From: a virus
Virus record (IMG/VR): IMGVR_UViG_3300020442_002364
Coordinates: 19,428 to 83,427 of that record
DNA length: 64,000 nucleotides
Direction: 5' to 3' (one strand)
Shown here: one piece after another, positions 36,101 through 41,840 of the stretch
How the letters are laid out: each line of letters starts with the position of its first letter
How positions within the stretch are numbered: the first letter of the stretch is position 1
Program-made: the position numbers and the translations under genes
Notes under the pieces: model-generated
Seen by the model: the letters and a program-made list of their open reading frames with translations, nothing else
Database searches by the model: none
Told to the model about the DNA's origin: nothing

Positions 36101-36799
36101 TCAGCAGAAAGAGTGAAAGTTCAATCTAAAGGTATCAGAATACATACCTTTCTTAAAATATGCTGAATGGAACAATGCTCCCTCATAGATGTGCAGTCTG
36201 TTGAACTTACGTGGAAGGAAGTGATACATTTCATATCGCTCGTCCCCATCAAATCCCTCAAACTCAACTAGTTGTCTATACAGATGCTCATTCTCAGGAA
36301 GAATGTCAGCATACCTCTCTTTCCTGTAGATACTAGGATTTCTGAATACTGCTTCTTCTCCAGTATCCCTTACACGGTAGAATGCAGTACCATCTTTGTC
36401 AGTGATCTCCTCATCATGATTCAGACAATAGTTAAATGCCATATGCATCGTGTCTGAATGAGGATAAAGAGATCTCTTCAAACATTTTGTCTTGCTGTTA
36501 ATTACAGAAACGTTCCAAGAGAACTGTGCATCATAAATGCCATAGTGCTCCTCTAGAACAAGTCTCTGATATCTTGTGATAGAATCAAATGTATATTCTA
36601 ACCACTGCTGCCACCCTGGGTAGAAACTACGTGATCTCTCTAGTGGATGACCAGAGCACCAGTCTCTCATCTCCTCAGGATATCTGAAAACATTGTCAAT
36701 GGTAATTACTCTGCTCTTCCATTGACCAATCTCAACTACATTCACATCCGCCTCTTTGTTAATCTCAAAGAGAGCAGTGTTAGCAAATTTCAAATGCAT
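36101..36799 (-). CDS. 2OG-Fe(II) oxygenase-like protein, DUF6445-type (232 aa)
   Basis: An Fe(II) site is suggested by H114 and D116 (YPHSDTMHMAFNYCLN), distal H211 (YEGALFHSAYF) and R225 (DTFRLNFHS), the order of the double-stranded beta-helix oxygenases. The GTAFYRVRDTG strand and FNRLHIYEGALFHS fit the DUF6445 branch, which I know from marine phages and bacteria and whose substrate is unknown. The start overlaps the end of the phosphopantetheinyl transferase gene by 10 nt, so the two are co-translated and may act in one pathway. Hydroxylation of a carrier-bound substrate is possible but is only inference. Confidence 0.72.
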   Translation of the reverse strand: MHLKFANTALFEINKEADVNVVEIGQWKSRVITIDNVFRYPEEMRDWCSGHPLERSRSFYPGWQQWLEYTFDSITRYQRLVLEEHYGIYDAQFSWNVSVINSKTKCLKRSLYPHSDTMHMAFNYCLNHDEEITDKDGTAFYRVRDTGEEAVFRNPSIYRKERYADILPENEHLYRQLVEFEGFDGDERYEMYHFLPRKFNRLHIYEGALFHSAYFKKGMYSDTFRLNFHSFC

Positions 36800-37251
36800 A
36801 CTGTACCTACGAGTCCCTCGGGTAATCCTGTAATATTAATTATACCATCTTTTACTTCTTTGTCCAAGTTACCTCCGATGGTTAACTTGTCACGTTTTAT
36901 TTTTGCTTCCTTTGCAGTCCACAACTCATAGAACTTTTGTTTGTCAGATGTGATCTCTGAGATACTAAAAAATCTACGAGAAATATTTTCAAAGGGGCGG
37001 TCTCTCATAACCTCGATGTCTATGCCGATGGGCATGGATGCTACCGCAACTGCAACGAAGTCGCCGCTGTCGGATTTGTTCCAATGTACAGTGGCAGGTT
37101 TTTTGCAACTCAATTTACCCTCCAAGAAATCTGCGATGCAAGCTCGGATGATCTTGGAATGACTGATCTGGGGCGACTCGAAAAGGTATACAAGAAATTT
37201 TTCACCCAAAAAAATTTCTGAAATAGGGATCCTAAGTTTTTCAACGAACAT
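36790..37251 (-). CDS. Sfp-type 4'-phosphopantetheinyl transferase (153 aa)
   Basis: This enzyme class moves phosphopantetheine from CoA to the serine of a carrier protein. The hallmark motifs are in order: GIDIE (Mg-binding Asp/Glu, about residues 77-81), FFSISE (about 93-98) and FYELWTAKEAKIK (W-x2-K-E-A-x2-K, about 107-119). The preceding VHWNKSDSGDFVAVAVA matches the FNxSHSGD..A.A strand, except that the usual His is Asp here. At 153 aa it is shorter than typical Sfp proteins (about 220) but longer than AcpS (about 120), so it is a compact form lacking part of the N-terminal half. The phage also encodes a carrier protein at 62230-62763, a plausible substrate. The gene is coupled to a 2OG-oxygenase gene downstream. 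Confidence 0.85.
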   Translation of the reverse strand: MFVEKLRIPISEIFLGEKFLVYLFESPQISHSKIIRACIADFLEGKLSCKKPATVHWNKSDSGDFVAVAVASMPIGIDIEVMRDRPFENISRRFFSISEITSDKQKFYELWTAKEAKIKRDKLTIGGNLDKEVKDGIINITGLPEGLVGTVCI

Positions 37252-37351
37252 GATAGTACGGACGCGAATGCAAGACTTTATAGATTAGCTCTTTAGGTAC
37301 CATATTAACACGGGCTACGCCCCAACGCAACGGGGGCGGGGGCGACTGCCC

Positions 37352-37540
37352 CTAGTCCTCCCAGAAGGTGGGCAGTGCCTCTACTGCCTCGTCGTGGTAG
37401 AGTTCGGCATTCTGCCCAGCGATGGCAAAGGAGGGCGATCCGATCGGATGCTCAGCGCTACCGTTATTCAGACACCACACGGTGCGGCGTGTCTTCAGAT
37501 CGGTGCTCATGCTGTAGACGGTGTAAGGGCGGATGTTCAT
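37352..37540 (-). CDS. Unknown small protein (62 aa)
   Basis: I prefer the ATG at 37540 (MNIRPYTVYSMSTDLKTRRT); a start at 37582 would overlap the upstream gene by 38 nt. The product ends EAVEALPTFWED. No family is recognised. The local G+C content is visibly higher than in the structural genes. After the stop, GC-rich inverted repeats (GGGGCAGTCGCCCC) may terminate transcription. Confidence 0.6.
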   Translation of the reverse strand: MNIRPYTVYSMSTDLKTRRTVWCLNNGSAEHPIGSPSFAIAGQNAELYHDEAVEALPTFWED

Positions 37541-37544
37541 GGAT

Positions 37545-37763
37545 TCAGGCGTAGCGGTTAGCAATGGCGTTGGTGTTTGCATCAGAGCGACACCAGCGGT
37601 AAGGGTTGCCCTTGGGGTTGTTGGGCACTGCCCAGATCATGCACTCTTCACCCCATGCCTTAGCGATGCGGTAGGCGTGGTTGATGTCGGTTGCCCAGTC
37701 GCACCCGTGAGGGTCAAAGTTGGACCATGTGGAGGGTTGGACGGCGAAGGTGTGGGTGAGCAT
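37545..37763 (-). CDS. Unknown small protein (72 aa)
   Basis: The frame runs MLTHTFAVQPSTWSNFDPHG, then DINHAYRIAKAWGEECMIWA and RSDANTNAIANRYA. It is a compact alpha/beta protein rich in Trp. The family is unknown. A TATAAT box lies 22 nt before the ATG. It is one of the G+C-rich small-gene cassette members. Confidence 0.65.
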   Translation of the reverse strand: MLTHTFAVQPSTWSNFDPHGCDWATDINHAYRIAKAWGEECMIWAVPNNPKGNPYRWCRSDANTNAIANRYA

Positions 37764-37785
37764 GTCTCTCTGTGTTGTTGAACTA

Positions 37786-37791
37786 ATTATA
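37786..37791 (-). promoter_or_regulatory. TATAAT -10 box
   Basis: Minus-strand GCTATAATTAGTTC lies 22 nt before the ATG at 37763, right after the stop of the 86-aa gene. Confidence 0.55.
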
Positions 37792-37799
37792 GCGGATGC

Positions 37800-38060
37800 T
37801 CAGCGGCACCAGCGGTCGCCGTAGACAGTTCCCCAACCGTCACGCTGAGCACGGCGGCGGTCGTAGTCTTCCGCTGTGAAGTGATCATCAAAATCACCCT
37901 CATCGGTGACGCCCCGCACCATGTCCCCAAAGGTCACGGTTTCGTATTCAGCGGCACGGCGGCAGGTTGCCCGCTCCTGCCTCTCCTGCTCTAGGACCTG
38001 TAGAGCAATGCGGGAGAGTTCAGGAGAGGTGGCGTAGATGCCGTTGGAATCGAATTTCAT
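37800..38060 (-). CDS. Unknown small charged protein (86 aa)
   Basis: The sequence is rich in Arg, Asp and Glu (LQVLEQERQERATCRRAAEY; EGDFDDHFTAEDYDRRRAQR). I chose the ATG at 38060 (MKFDSNGIYA) because the TATAAT box then lies 21 nt upstream, as for its neighbours. The alternative ATG at 38075 would leave only 6 nt and imply a leaderless message. The function is unknown. Confidence 0.62.
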   Translation of the reverse strand: MKFDSNGIYATSPELSRIALQVLEQERQERATCRRAAEYETVTFGDMVRGVTDEGDFDDHFTAEDYDRRRAQRDGWGTVYGDRWCR

Positions 38061-38081
38061 GGGTTGTTTGTTCATGCTCTT

Positions 38082-38087
38082 ATTATA
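38082..38087 (-). promoter_or_regulatory. TATAAT -10 box
   Basis: Minus-strand CCTATAATAAGAGC overlaps the region just after the stop of the 105-aa gene. It is 21 nt from the preferred start at 38060 and 6 nt from the alternative at 38075. Confidence 0.55.
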
Positions 38088-38089
38088 GG

Positions 38090-38407
38090 TCAGTTGAACA
38101 CGTAACCTGACTCGAAGGGGACAGTTTGGTTATTGTCCATGATGTACCAAGCGAAGTCTTTTTGAAATACGCCGTCGGTCATGCCGTTGCAGAACTCATT
38201 GATCAAAGCGTTCAAACGGGACTTGGTGGTGTTAGACTGCCAACCGCCGTCAAAGATACGCATCCAGTTGTCTGTCACTTCTGCGATCTTGTTGCCGTGG
38301 AGATGGACGGTTGACACGTCGCCGCATGTGGTAACGGTGGTGTTGCCTGATGACCAGTTCTTGCCTGCGTTGATAGCGGCGTTCATTTGGGATTCGATCT
38401 TACGCAT
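38090..38407 (-). CDS. Unknown protein (105 aa)
   Basis: The frame contains NTTVTTCGDVSTVHLHGNKI, RIFDGGWQSNTTKSRLNALI and FCNGMTDGVFQKDFAWYIMD. The pattern of a small beta-meander followed by a helix (TTxxV.LHGN.IA) recurs in many marine phage and cyanobacterial hypothetical proteins I know, none with an assigned function. A TATAAT box lies 30 nt upstream. Confidence 0.7.
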   Translation of the reverse strand: MRKIESQMNAAINAGKNWSSGNTTVTTCGDVSTVHLHGNKIAEVTDNWMRIFDGGWQSNTTKSRLNALINEFCNGMTDGVFQKDFAWYIMDNNQTVPFESGYVFN

Positions 38408-38437
38408 GATGTAGAGGGGTGATTGGTTGATGTCTTA

Positions 38438-38443
38438 ATTATA
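38438..38443 (-). promoter_or_regulatory. TATAAT -10 box
   Basis: Minus-strand GCTATAATTAAGAC lies 30 nt before the ATG at 38407. Confidence 0.5.
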
Positions 38444-38447
38444 GCGG

Positions 38448-38714
38448 TCAGAGGGTGGGGCGGCGACATCCAGTGTGCCAGTTTACCCACTGTCCTAATG
38501 ACCTGTCACCAGACAGCAGAAGCGCTACGATGTCACGCTTGCGGGTCTTGTAGGTATACTCGACAAGGGGACCTTTGAACCAGCGAACTTTAAACGTGCC
38601 AGTGAGCGGGTTAACCTTGAGAGTCCAGACCGATTGAGAGACCGAGGGCGAGCAGGTGTTGATGCTGATCATGTGGTGATGTCGTTGCTGATATTGTACC
38701 ATGAGAGGGGTCAC
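38448..38714 (-). CDS. Small KTSC-like domain protein (88 aa)
   Basis: The segment TFKVRWFKGPLVEYTYKTRK, then RDIVALLLSGDRSLGQWVNW, follows the KTSC pattern: a strand-rich V.F..G..Y.Y half, then a helix ending with S.G.W. KTSC is a small domain of unknown, possibly nucleic-acid-related, function. The start is uncertain: ATGs at 38714, 38702 and 38672 are all possible. A degenerate copy of the recurring CCTGTGCCA hairpin overlaps its 3' end. Confidence 0.6.
   Translation of the reverse strand: MTPLMVQYQQRHHHMISINTCSPSVSQSVWTLKVNPLTGTFKVRWFKGPLVEYTYKTRKRDIVALLLSGDRSLGQWVNWHTGCRRPTL
38474..38495 (+). repeat. Degenerate copy of the GTGCCA hairpin element
   Basis: TGTGCCAGTTTACCCACTGTCC keeps the left arm and loop position of the family but lacks the leading CC. 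It overlaps the 3' end of the KTSC-like gene. Confidence 0.35.
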
Positions 38715-38789
38715 CCCTCAAGGATCATCAGGAGGATGAGAAAAAGGGCGGCAATGCCCTTTAAGATTTTCTTAGTGATGAGAAGGTGC

Positions 38790-38981
38790 TCAGAAAGGGT
38801 TGGTCCAGTTGTTATACTGGTGGTCGCTGATCTCGCGGCACTTGCAAAGCATATCTGTGAAGTTGTTCCACTCTTCACGCTTGGCGATCACGTCACCACG
38901 GAGGGCAGGATTCTGCATTGTAGCGACTTTCCAGTTGTAACGGAATTGCTCAAGAACTTGTGCTTTGGTGTAATGGCGCAT
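38790..38981 (-). CDS. Unknown small protein (63 aa)
   Basis: The helical product MRHYTKAQVLEQFRYNWKVA ends SDHQYNNWTNPF. A TATAAT box lies 21 nt before the ATG. No domain is recognised. Confidence 0.65.
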   Translation of the reverse strand: MRHYTKAQVLEQFRYNWKVATMQNPALRGDVIAKREEWNNFTDMLCKCREISDHQYNNWTNPF

Positions 38982-39002
38982 GTGGTTTGTGTAACTGTTT
39001 AT

Positions 39003-39008
39003 ATTATA
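39003..39008 (-). promoter_or_regulatory. TATAAT -10 box
   Basis: Minus-strand GCCTATAATATAAAC lies 21 nt before the ATG at 38981. The hairpin copy at 39041 is just upstream. Confidence 0.55.
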
Positions 39009-39040
39009 GGCACAGGGTCAACGGGAATGCGACCAAGGTT

Positions 39041-39060
39041 GTGCCACTATGTCAACTGTC
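39041..39060 (+). repeat. GTGCCA hairpin element copy
   Basis: GTGCCACTATGTCAACTGTC is a family copy positioned exactly at the stop codon of the 52-aa gene (39059-39061). Confidence 0.5.
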
Positions 39061-39217
39061 ATAAGCAGGCGTCTTCAAAACGTTCCCGTGCGATCCACTC
39101 GCAGTGTTCACGTAAAGCGTCTTCTGACATGATGGACGCCATGCCTGATTTTTGCATGTTTGCCATCTCCTCTTCAAAGAAAGATAACAGCATGTCTTCA
39201 TGATGTAATGAACTCAT
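39059..39217 (-). CDS. Unknown small acidic helical protein (52 aa)
   Basis: The frame runs MSSLHHEDMLLSFFEEEMAN to EWIARERFEDACL. It is short, acidic and helical. Its ATG directly follows the stop of the 50-aa gene (TAAATG), which supports coupled translation. The stop codon falls inside a copy of the recurring hairpin. The function is unknown. Confidence 0.6.
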   Translation of the reverse strand: MSSLHHEDMLLSFFEEEMANMQKSGMASIMSEDALREHCEWIARERFEDACL

Positions 39218-39370
39218 TTAGTCGTAGGGAAAGAATGATGAACAGGTTGAAGATGTGGTGTAGGGGATCTCATAATCCTCGCTAAACATCTCGTAGTAGA
39301 ATTGACTGAAGATGGCGAAATCGTCTGGGGTTTCGCCATTCCAGATCTTAAGGATTTCAGTGTAGTTCAT
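39218..39370 (-). CDS. Unknown small protein (50 aa)
   Basis: The frame runs MNYTEILKIWNGETPDDFAI to CSSFFPYD and is rich in aromatic residues. The ATGA overlap with the upstream 62-aa gene and the abutting downstream gene indicate a three-gene coupled unit. No family is recognised. Confidence 0.6.
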   Translation of the reverse strand: MNYTEILKIWNGETPDDFAIFSQFYYEMFSEDYEIPYTTSSTCSSFFPYD

Positions 39371-39555
39371 TGGTCTGCAAACATTGCTTCGTGAGCATCA
39401 AGAACGAAATCTATGATCTCGTCTGTAGCACTGCAACTGAATCTGTCACAGAACCAATCAAGGGACATCTCGGCGGACCATTGCGTTTCGAGCATGAATG
39501 CCTGCAGTTCGAGGAGGTTTTCGTCGTTGATGACGTGGTTGATGTTTTGTCTCAT
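39367..39555 (-). CDS. Unknown small acidic protein (62 aa), possibly leaderless
   Basis: The frame runs MRQNINHVINDENLLELQAF to DEIIDFVLDAHEAMFADQ and is helical and acidic. The TATAAT box ends only 6 nt before the ATG. With normal -10 to start-site spacing, transcription would begin at or near the A of the ATG. No later Met gives a reasonable protein, so a leaderless message is possible here. Confidence 0.65.
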   Translation of the reverse strand: MRQNINHVINDENLLELQAFMLETQWSAEMSLDWFCDRFSCSATDEIIDFVLDAHEAMFADQ

Positions 39556-39561
39556 GTGCTT

Positions 39562-39567
39562 ATTATA
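39562..39567 (-). promoter_or_regulatory. TATAAT -10 box, 6 nt from ATG
   Basis: Minus-strand CCTATAATAAGCACATG is the same box as at the neighbouring genes, but the start codon follows after 6 nt instead of about 22. Confidence 0.5.
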
Positions 39568-39577
39568 GGGTATGGGG

Positions 39578-39826
39578 TCAGCAGTTCAACCCAGGTTGTG
39601 CCACTACTGCAACTGGACCATAGATGTGGTTCATCAGATCCCTGACGCGCTCACGGTCTACGCTGTCACCGTCGCCCCAATCCCAATGATCCATTGCATC
39701 ATTGCATCTGTCAAGATAAAGTAGAAGTGCATAAGAAATTTGCTCCTTAGTTCTGTTTTGTGAGTACATGCCACCTGTCCCATAATAATCGAACACGTAG
39801 TTGATGAATTCTTTAAAGTCTTTCAT
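39578..39826 (-). CDS. Unknown protein (82 aa)
   Basis: The frame runs MKDFKEFINYVFDYYGTGGM, then NRTKEQISYALLLYLDRCND and RERVRDLMNHIYG. It is mostly helical. The ATG is preceded by AGGAGGATTAA, a strong ribosome site, and overlaps the TGA of the 53-aa gene. A copy of the recurring hairpin overlaps its last codons. Confidence 0.68.
   Translation of the reverse strand: MKDFKEFINYVFDYYGTGGMYSQNRTKEQISYALLLYLDRCNDAMDHWDWGDGDSVDRERVRDLMNHIYGPVAVVAQPGLNC
39598..39619 (+). repeat. GTGCCA hairpin element copy
   Basis: GTGCCACTACTGCAACTGGACC is a family copy lying in the last codons of the 82-aa gene. Confidence 0.5.
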
Positions 39827-39984
39827 TTAATCCTCCTGTTGAATTCTTTGGATTCCTGTGGTGTCATGCCACAGAAGTAGTTTAATAGATTACCCTCGTA
39901 ATCGTCCCAAGGTAGATCATCTAAATCAGATCCAATCTTGATGGTGTCCTTTGCACAATGCGCTTTGTATTCTTGTGGTGTCAT
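39823..39984 (-). CDS. Unknown small protein with MTPQE repeat (53 aa)
   Basis: The frame runs MTPQEYKAHCAKDTIKIGSD to YFCGMTPQESKEFNRRIK. The N-terminal MTPQEYK recurs internally as MTPQESK at residue 40, suggesting an internal duplication. It is coupled to the next gene by ATGA overlap. No function is known. Confidence 0.6.
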   Translation of the reverse strand: MTPQEYKAHCAKDTIKIGSDLDDLPWDDYEGNLLNYFCGMTPQESKEFNRRIK

Positions 39985-39993
39985 TGTTAATAC

Positions 39994-40179
39994 CTACGCG
40001 AAAAGTGGACGCATGTAGTTCTTAAATTCTTCGCATCTATGAGCGGCGAGAATTTGCATTTCTTTTTCAGTGATCACGATATCATATCCGTCTGCTTTCA
40101 TCTCGTCGTAACATGCTTTAGTGATACCTTTGTCTGTGATATCGTATTCATGAAGTGCAACGTGTTTGAAAAATGACAT
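39994..40179 (-). CDS. Unknown small protein (61 aa)
   Basis: The frame runs MSFFKHVALHEYDITDKGIT, then EKEMQILAAHRCEEFKNYMR. It is alpha/beta with no recognised family. A TATATT box lies 24 nt before the ATG, followed upstream by two hairpin copies. It probably starts the short operon 40179-39059. Confidence 0.65.
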   Translation of the reverse strand: MSFFKHVALHEYDITDKGITKACYDEMKADGYDIVITEKEMQILAAHRCEEFKNYMRPLFA

Positions 40180-40203
40180 AGATTAAATGTGATGTACATT
40201 ATT

Positions 40204-40209
40204 AATATA
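40204..40209 (-). promoter_or_regulatory. TATATT -10 box
   Basis: Minus-strand CTCTATATTAATAATG lies 24 nt before the ATG at 40179. Confidence 0.45.
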
Positions 40210-40240
40210 GAGGGTAGGTAACACGAATGCAAGCAATAGT

Positions 40241-40265
40241 GGACAGTTTATATAACTGGCACAGG
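40241..40265 (-). repeat. CCTGTGCCA hairpin element copy
   Basis: The minus strand reads CCTGTGCCAGTTATATAAAC followed by TGTCC. AGTT pairs with AACT around a short loop. The copy is intergenic and in the opposite orientation to most others. Confidence 0.55.
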
Positions 40266-40277
40266 CGGCTGACCCGA

Positions 40278-40304
40278 TTCTCAATAAGACATCACTATTG
40301 AGAA
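40278..40304. repeat. Inverted repeat TTCTCAATA / TATTGAGAA
   Basis: A perfect 9-bp stem (40278-40286 with 40296-40304) has a 9-nt loop, between two CCTGTGCCA hairpins in a 193-nt gene-free gap. No T-run follows on either strand. The arm TTCTCAATAA recurs twice at 41207-41240. Confidence 0.55.
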
Positions 40305-40310
40305 ACCCCC

Positions 40311-40335
40311 ATGCCAGTTGAGAAAGTGGCACAGG
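40311..40335 (-). repeat. CCTGTGCCA hairpin element copy
   Basis: The minus strand reads CCTGTGCCACTTTCTCAACT followed by GGCAT, with GTGCCA pairing to TGGCAT. It is intergenic, downstream of the 57-aa gene at 40373. Confidence 0.55.
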
Positions 40336-40372
40336 GGTGGTTGCATCTATTCAGTTTTTCTGTAAATGTGGA

Positions 40373-40546
40373 TCAGTCGGAAATGTATCCGACAAAGTAA
40401 CACAAACCCTCTGCTACAAATTTGTTAGCGAGACCCTGCAATTCAGGGTAATCATAGATCAAATCAGTGTCAAGTAGATGTTGGATCATTGCGACCTCAT
40501 CGTCCACTGAGTTGATACATGTATTGGGATGTACATTACTCTTCAT
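40373..40546 (-). CDS. Unknown small protein (57 aa)
   Basis: I chose the ATG at 40546 (MKSNVHPNTCINSVDDEVAM) because longer starts would overlap the upstream gene by most of its length. The acidic helical middle (IQHLLDTDLIYDYPELQGLA) is followed by a hydrophobic end (GLCYFVGYISD). The function is unknown. Confidence 0.6.
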   Translation of the reverse strand: MKSNVHPNTCINSVDDEVAMIQHLLDTDLIYDYPELQGLANKFVAEGLCYFVGYISD

Positions 40547-40715
40547 AGTACACATCGTCCTCGTAGTCAAAATTAACGTTCTTGATACGCTTAGAGTTGG
40601 ATACATTATCCATGTATCCACTCTGAGCTAAATCGATGTATTGGGCGTATTCTTTTTTTCTTTGAGAGAATGAGGAATTCCGTCCTTTTCCGCGATTATT
40701 CCAAGTTTTCGCCAT
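40536..40715 (-). CDS. Unknown small protein (59 aa)
   Basis: The start at 40715 (MAKTWNNRGKGRNSSFSQRK) avoids overlap with the upstream gene. The N-terminal half is basic and the C-terminal half acidic (NVNFDYEDDVYYEE). This charge split is typical of small phage regulatory or nucleic-acid-binding proteins, but no family is recognised. Confidence 0.6.
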   Translation of the reverse strand: MAKTWNNRGKGRNSSFSQRKKEYAQYIDLAQSGYMDNVSNSKRIKNVNFDYEDDVYYEE

Positions 40716-40746
40716 TTTCTTCAGAATTGAAAGTTTTCTTAGATAT

Positions 40747-41001
40747 TCAAGGTTTTTGAATAAGATCACCCTTTTTGAGTGATTCATTATAAAACTTTCC
40801 AAGTGAGAAACTTTCGGGGTTTTTCACAAGTTCTTCAAGTTTACTCAGTAGTGTCTTATTTGCAGGTTTCCAAGTGAATTCGTATTTTTTGTCATTTCCT
40901 ACAAAGTTTACGAAAACAGTGGAACCTTGCACAGAAATCCGATCGATGGCAGAACTGACTGAAGTAAAGTCGAAGTCGTATTTTTTGGAGGTTCTGGGCA
41001 T
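40747..41001 (-). CDS. Small KTSC-like protein (84 aa)
   Basis: The segment VQGSTVFVNFVGNDKKYEFT, then LLSKLEELVKNPESFSLGKF, resembles the KTSC pattern (strand V.F..G.K.Y.F, then a helix and S.G.F). This would be the second such protein in the cassette after the one at 38448. A TATAAT box lies 24 nt before the ATG. The function is unknown. Confidence 0.62.
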   Translation of the reverse strand: MPRTSKKYDFDFTSVSSAIDRISVQGSTVFVNFVGNDKKYEFTWKPANKTLLSKLEELVKNPESFSLGKFYNESLKKGDLIQKP

Positions 41002-41025
41002 TTGTTTCCCTTGTGTACATTAATA

Positions 41026-41031
41026 ATTATA
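41026..41031 (-). promoter_or_regulatory. TATAAT -10 box
   Basis: Minus-strand CATATAATTATTAATG lies 24 nt before the ATG at 41001. Confidence 0.5.
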
Positions 41032-41059
41032 TGAGCAACACTTTCAGAATGGGGGACAA

Positions 41060-41084
41060 CCTGTGCCAGTTCTCAAAGTGTCAC
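41060..41084 (+). repeat. CCTGTGCCA hairpin element copy
   Basis: CCTGTGCCAGTTCTCAAAGT followed by GTCAC is an intergenic copy, 29 nt upstream of the TATAAT box of the 84-aa gene. Confidence 0.55.
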
Positions 41085-41193
41085 TGAGGTGCTTGACTTT
41101 TCTGTGGTTGCGGTCTAAGACAGCAGAGGTACTCCAGAGACCCTCGGAGATACCTCCACAGTCGCCGTCTAGCTCACGCAAACCTATTTTTTA

Positions 41194-41263
41194 ACACATT
41201 TTTTAATTCTCAATAAAAACACGTTATTGATTCTCAATAATGCGCGTTTCTTGAGAAATGTGT
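41194..41263. repeat. Nested inverted-repeat cluster in gene-free gap
   Basis: The 295-nt stretch 41002-41296 holds no gene. It contains the promoter and hairpin listed above plus this AT-rich cluster. Outer arms ACACATT (41194-41200) and AATGTGT (41257-41263) flank TTCTCAATAA (41207-41216, 41231-41240) and TTGAGAA (41251-41257). TCAATAA/TTATTGA (41210-41216/41224-41230) forms a perfect inner stem. It could be a structured RNA, a protein-binding site or an origin-like element; I cannot tell which. Confidence 0.5.
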
Positions 41264-41296
41264 CAAAAACAAGTCAAAACGAGTCCAAAATGGGTC

Positions 41297-41482
41297 TCAA
41301 ATGTGCGCTTTTGACGTTGTACCGTACTGAGAGTACAGTTTTGCATCGTTAATCGCCTGTTGATCACTGCGGAAAGGTCCGTAGGACATATCAACACCAT
41401 CATAGTTCCAATAGATACCTTTCCTCTTCTTATTGAGATGAATGGTGAGTTCTTTGTTCAATGCATTGATGATTGCTTTCAT
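41297..41482 (-). CDS. Unknown small protein (61 aa)
   Basis: The frame runs MKAIINALNKELTIHLNKKR, then SYGPFRSDQQAINDAKLYSQ and YGTTSKAHI. It is alpha/beta with no recognised family. Its ATG overlaps the TGA of the previous gene, so it ends a chain of overlapping small genes (42402-41297). Confidence 0.65.
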   Translation of the reverse strand: MKAIINALNKELTIHLNKKRKGIYWNYDGVDMSYGPFRSDQQAINDAKLYSQYGTTSKAHI

Positions 41483-41640
41483 GAGAATACAGGAATGAGT
41501 TCAGTTGAGATGACCTTAGGGTCGTGTTGTTTAATCTGACGTTCGTAATGTGCTGCGTCGTCTAGGGAAAAGAATGTCAACCTCTTTGTAGAGGTCACGT
41601 TGTTCTTCTTTCTCCTCTTCAAAATAACGGCATACTTCAT
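41479..41640 (-). CDS. Unknown small basic protein (53 aa)
   Basis: I prefer the ATG at 41640: MKYAVILKRRKKNNVTSTKR, LTFFSLDDAAHYERQIKQHD and ELIPVFS. The K-rich strand followed by F.SLDDA..YER is a pattern of small phage proteins I have seen but cannot name. It is coupled to the 61-aa gene by ATGA. Confidence 0.6.
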   Translation of the reverse strand: MKYAVILKRRKKNNVTSTKRLTFFSLDDAAHYERQIKQHDPKVISTELIPVFS

Positions 41641-41719
41641 CATAGAAACGTTTACTTTGTGATGGGGTGGATGTGTCCCCAATCAGATGGGAATACAATA
41701 GGGAGTGCTCCTGTGACAT
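41531..41719 (-). CDS. Possible overlapping small protein (62 aa)
   Basis: The frame MSQEHSLLYSHLIGDTSTPS, with a charged helix RFYDEVCRYFEEEKEEQRDL, overlaps the 53-aa gene by 110 nt in another frame and the 62-aa gene upstream by 68 nt. Its beginning (SLLYSHL) resembles that of the 59-aa protein at 41961 (KLLYSQL). The overlap makes it doubtful, but it could be real. Confidence 0.35.
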   Translation of the reverse strand: MSQEHSLLYSHLIGDTSTPSQSKRFYDEVCRYFEEEKEEQRDLYKEVDILFPRRRSTLRTSD

Positions 41720-41840
41720 TATGTTTGAGTGTGATGTAAGACTCCTGTGCGAAGTTCACTGTCCATTGTGATCCTTCGTATTCAACTTGATCTCCCTTTG
41801 TGAAGGGCAAGTTTGTTCCAGAGTTGTCGCTCGTACTCAT
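41652..41840 (-). CDS. Unknown small beta-rich protein (62 aa)
   Basis: The frame runs MSTSDNSGTNLPFTKGDQVE, then YEGSQWTVNFAQESYITLKH and SDWGHIHPITK. The pattern KGDQVEYEGSQWTV suggests a small SH3-like barrel. It starts inside the 59-aa gene (59-nt overlap). The function is unknown. Confidence 0.6.
   Translation of the reverse strand: MSTSDNSGTNLPFTKGDQVEYEGSQWTVNFAQESYITLKHNVTGALPIVFPSDWGHIHPITK

Noticed and set aside
40278-40304. Intrinsic terminator
   Set aside because: The 9-bp TTCTCAATA/TATTGAGAA stem has no T-run on either side, so it was listed as an inverted repeat of unknown role.
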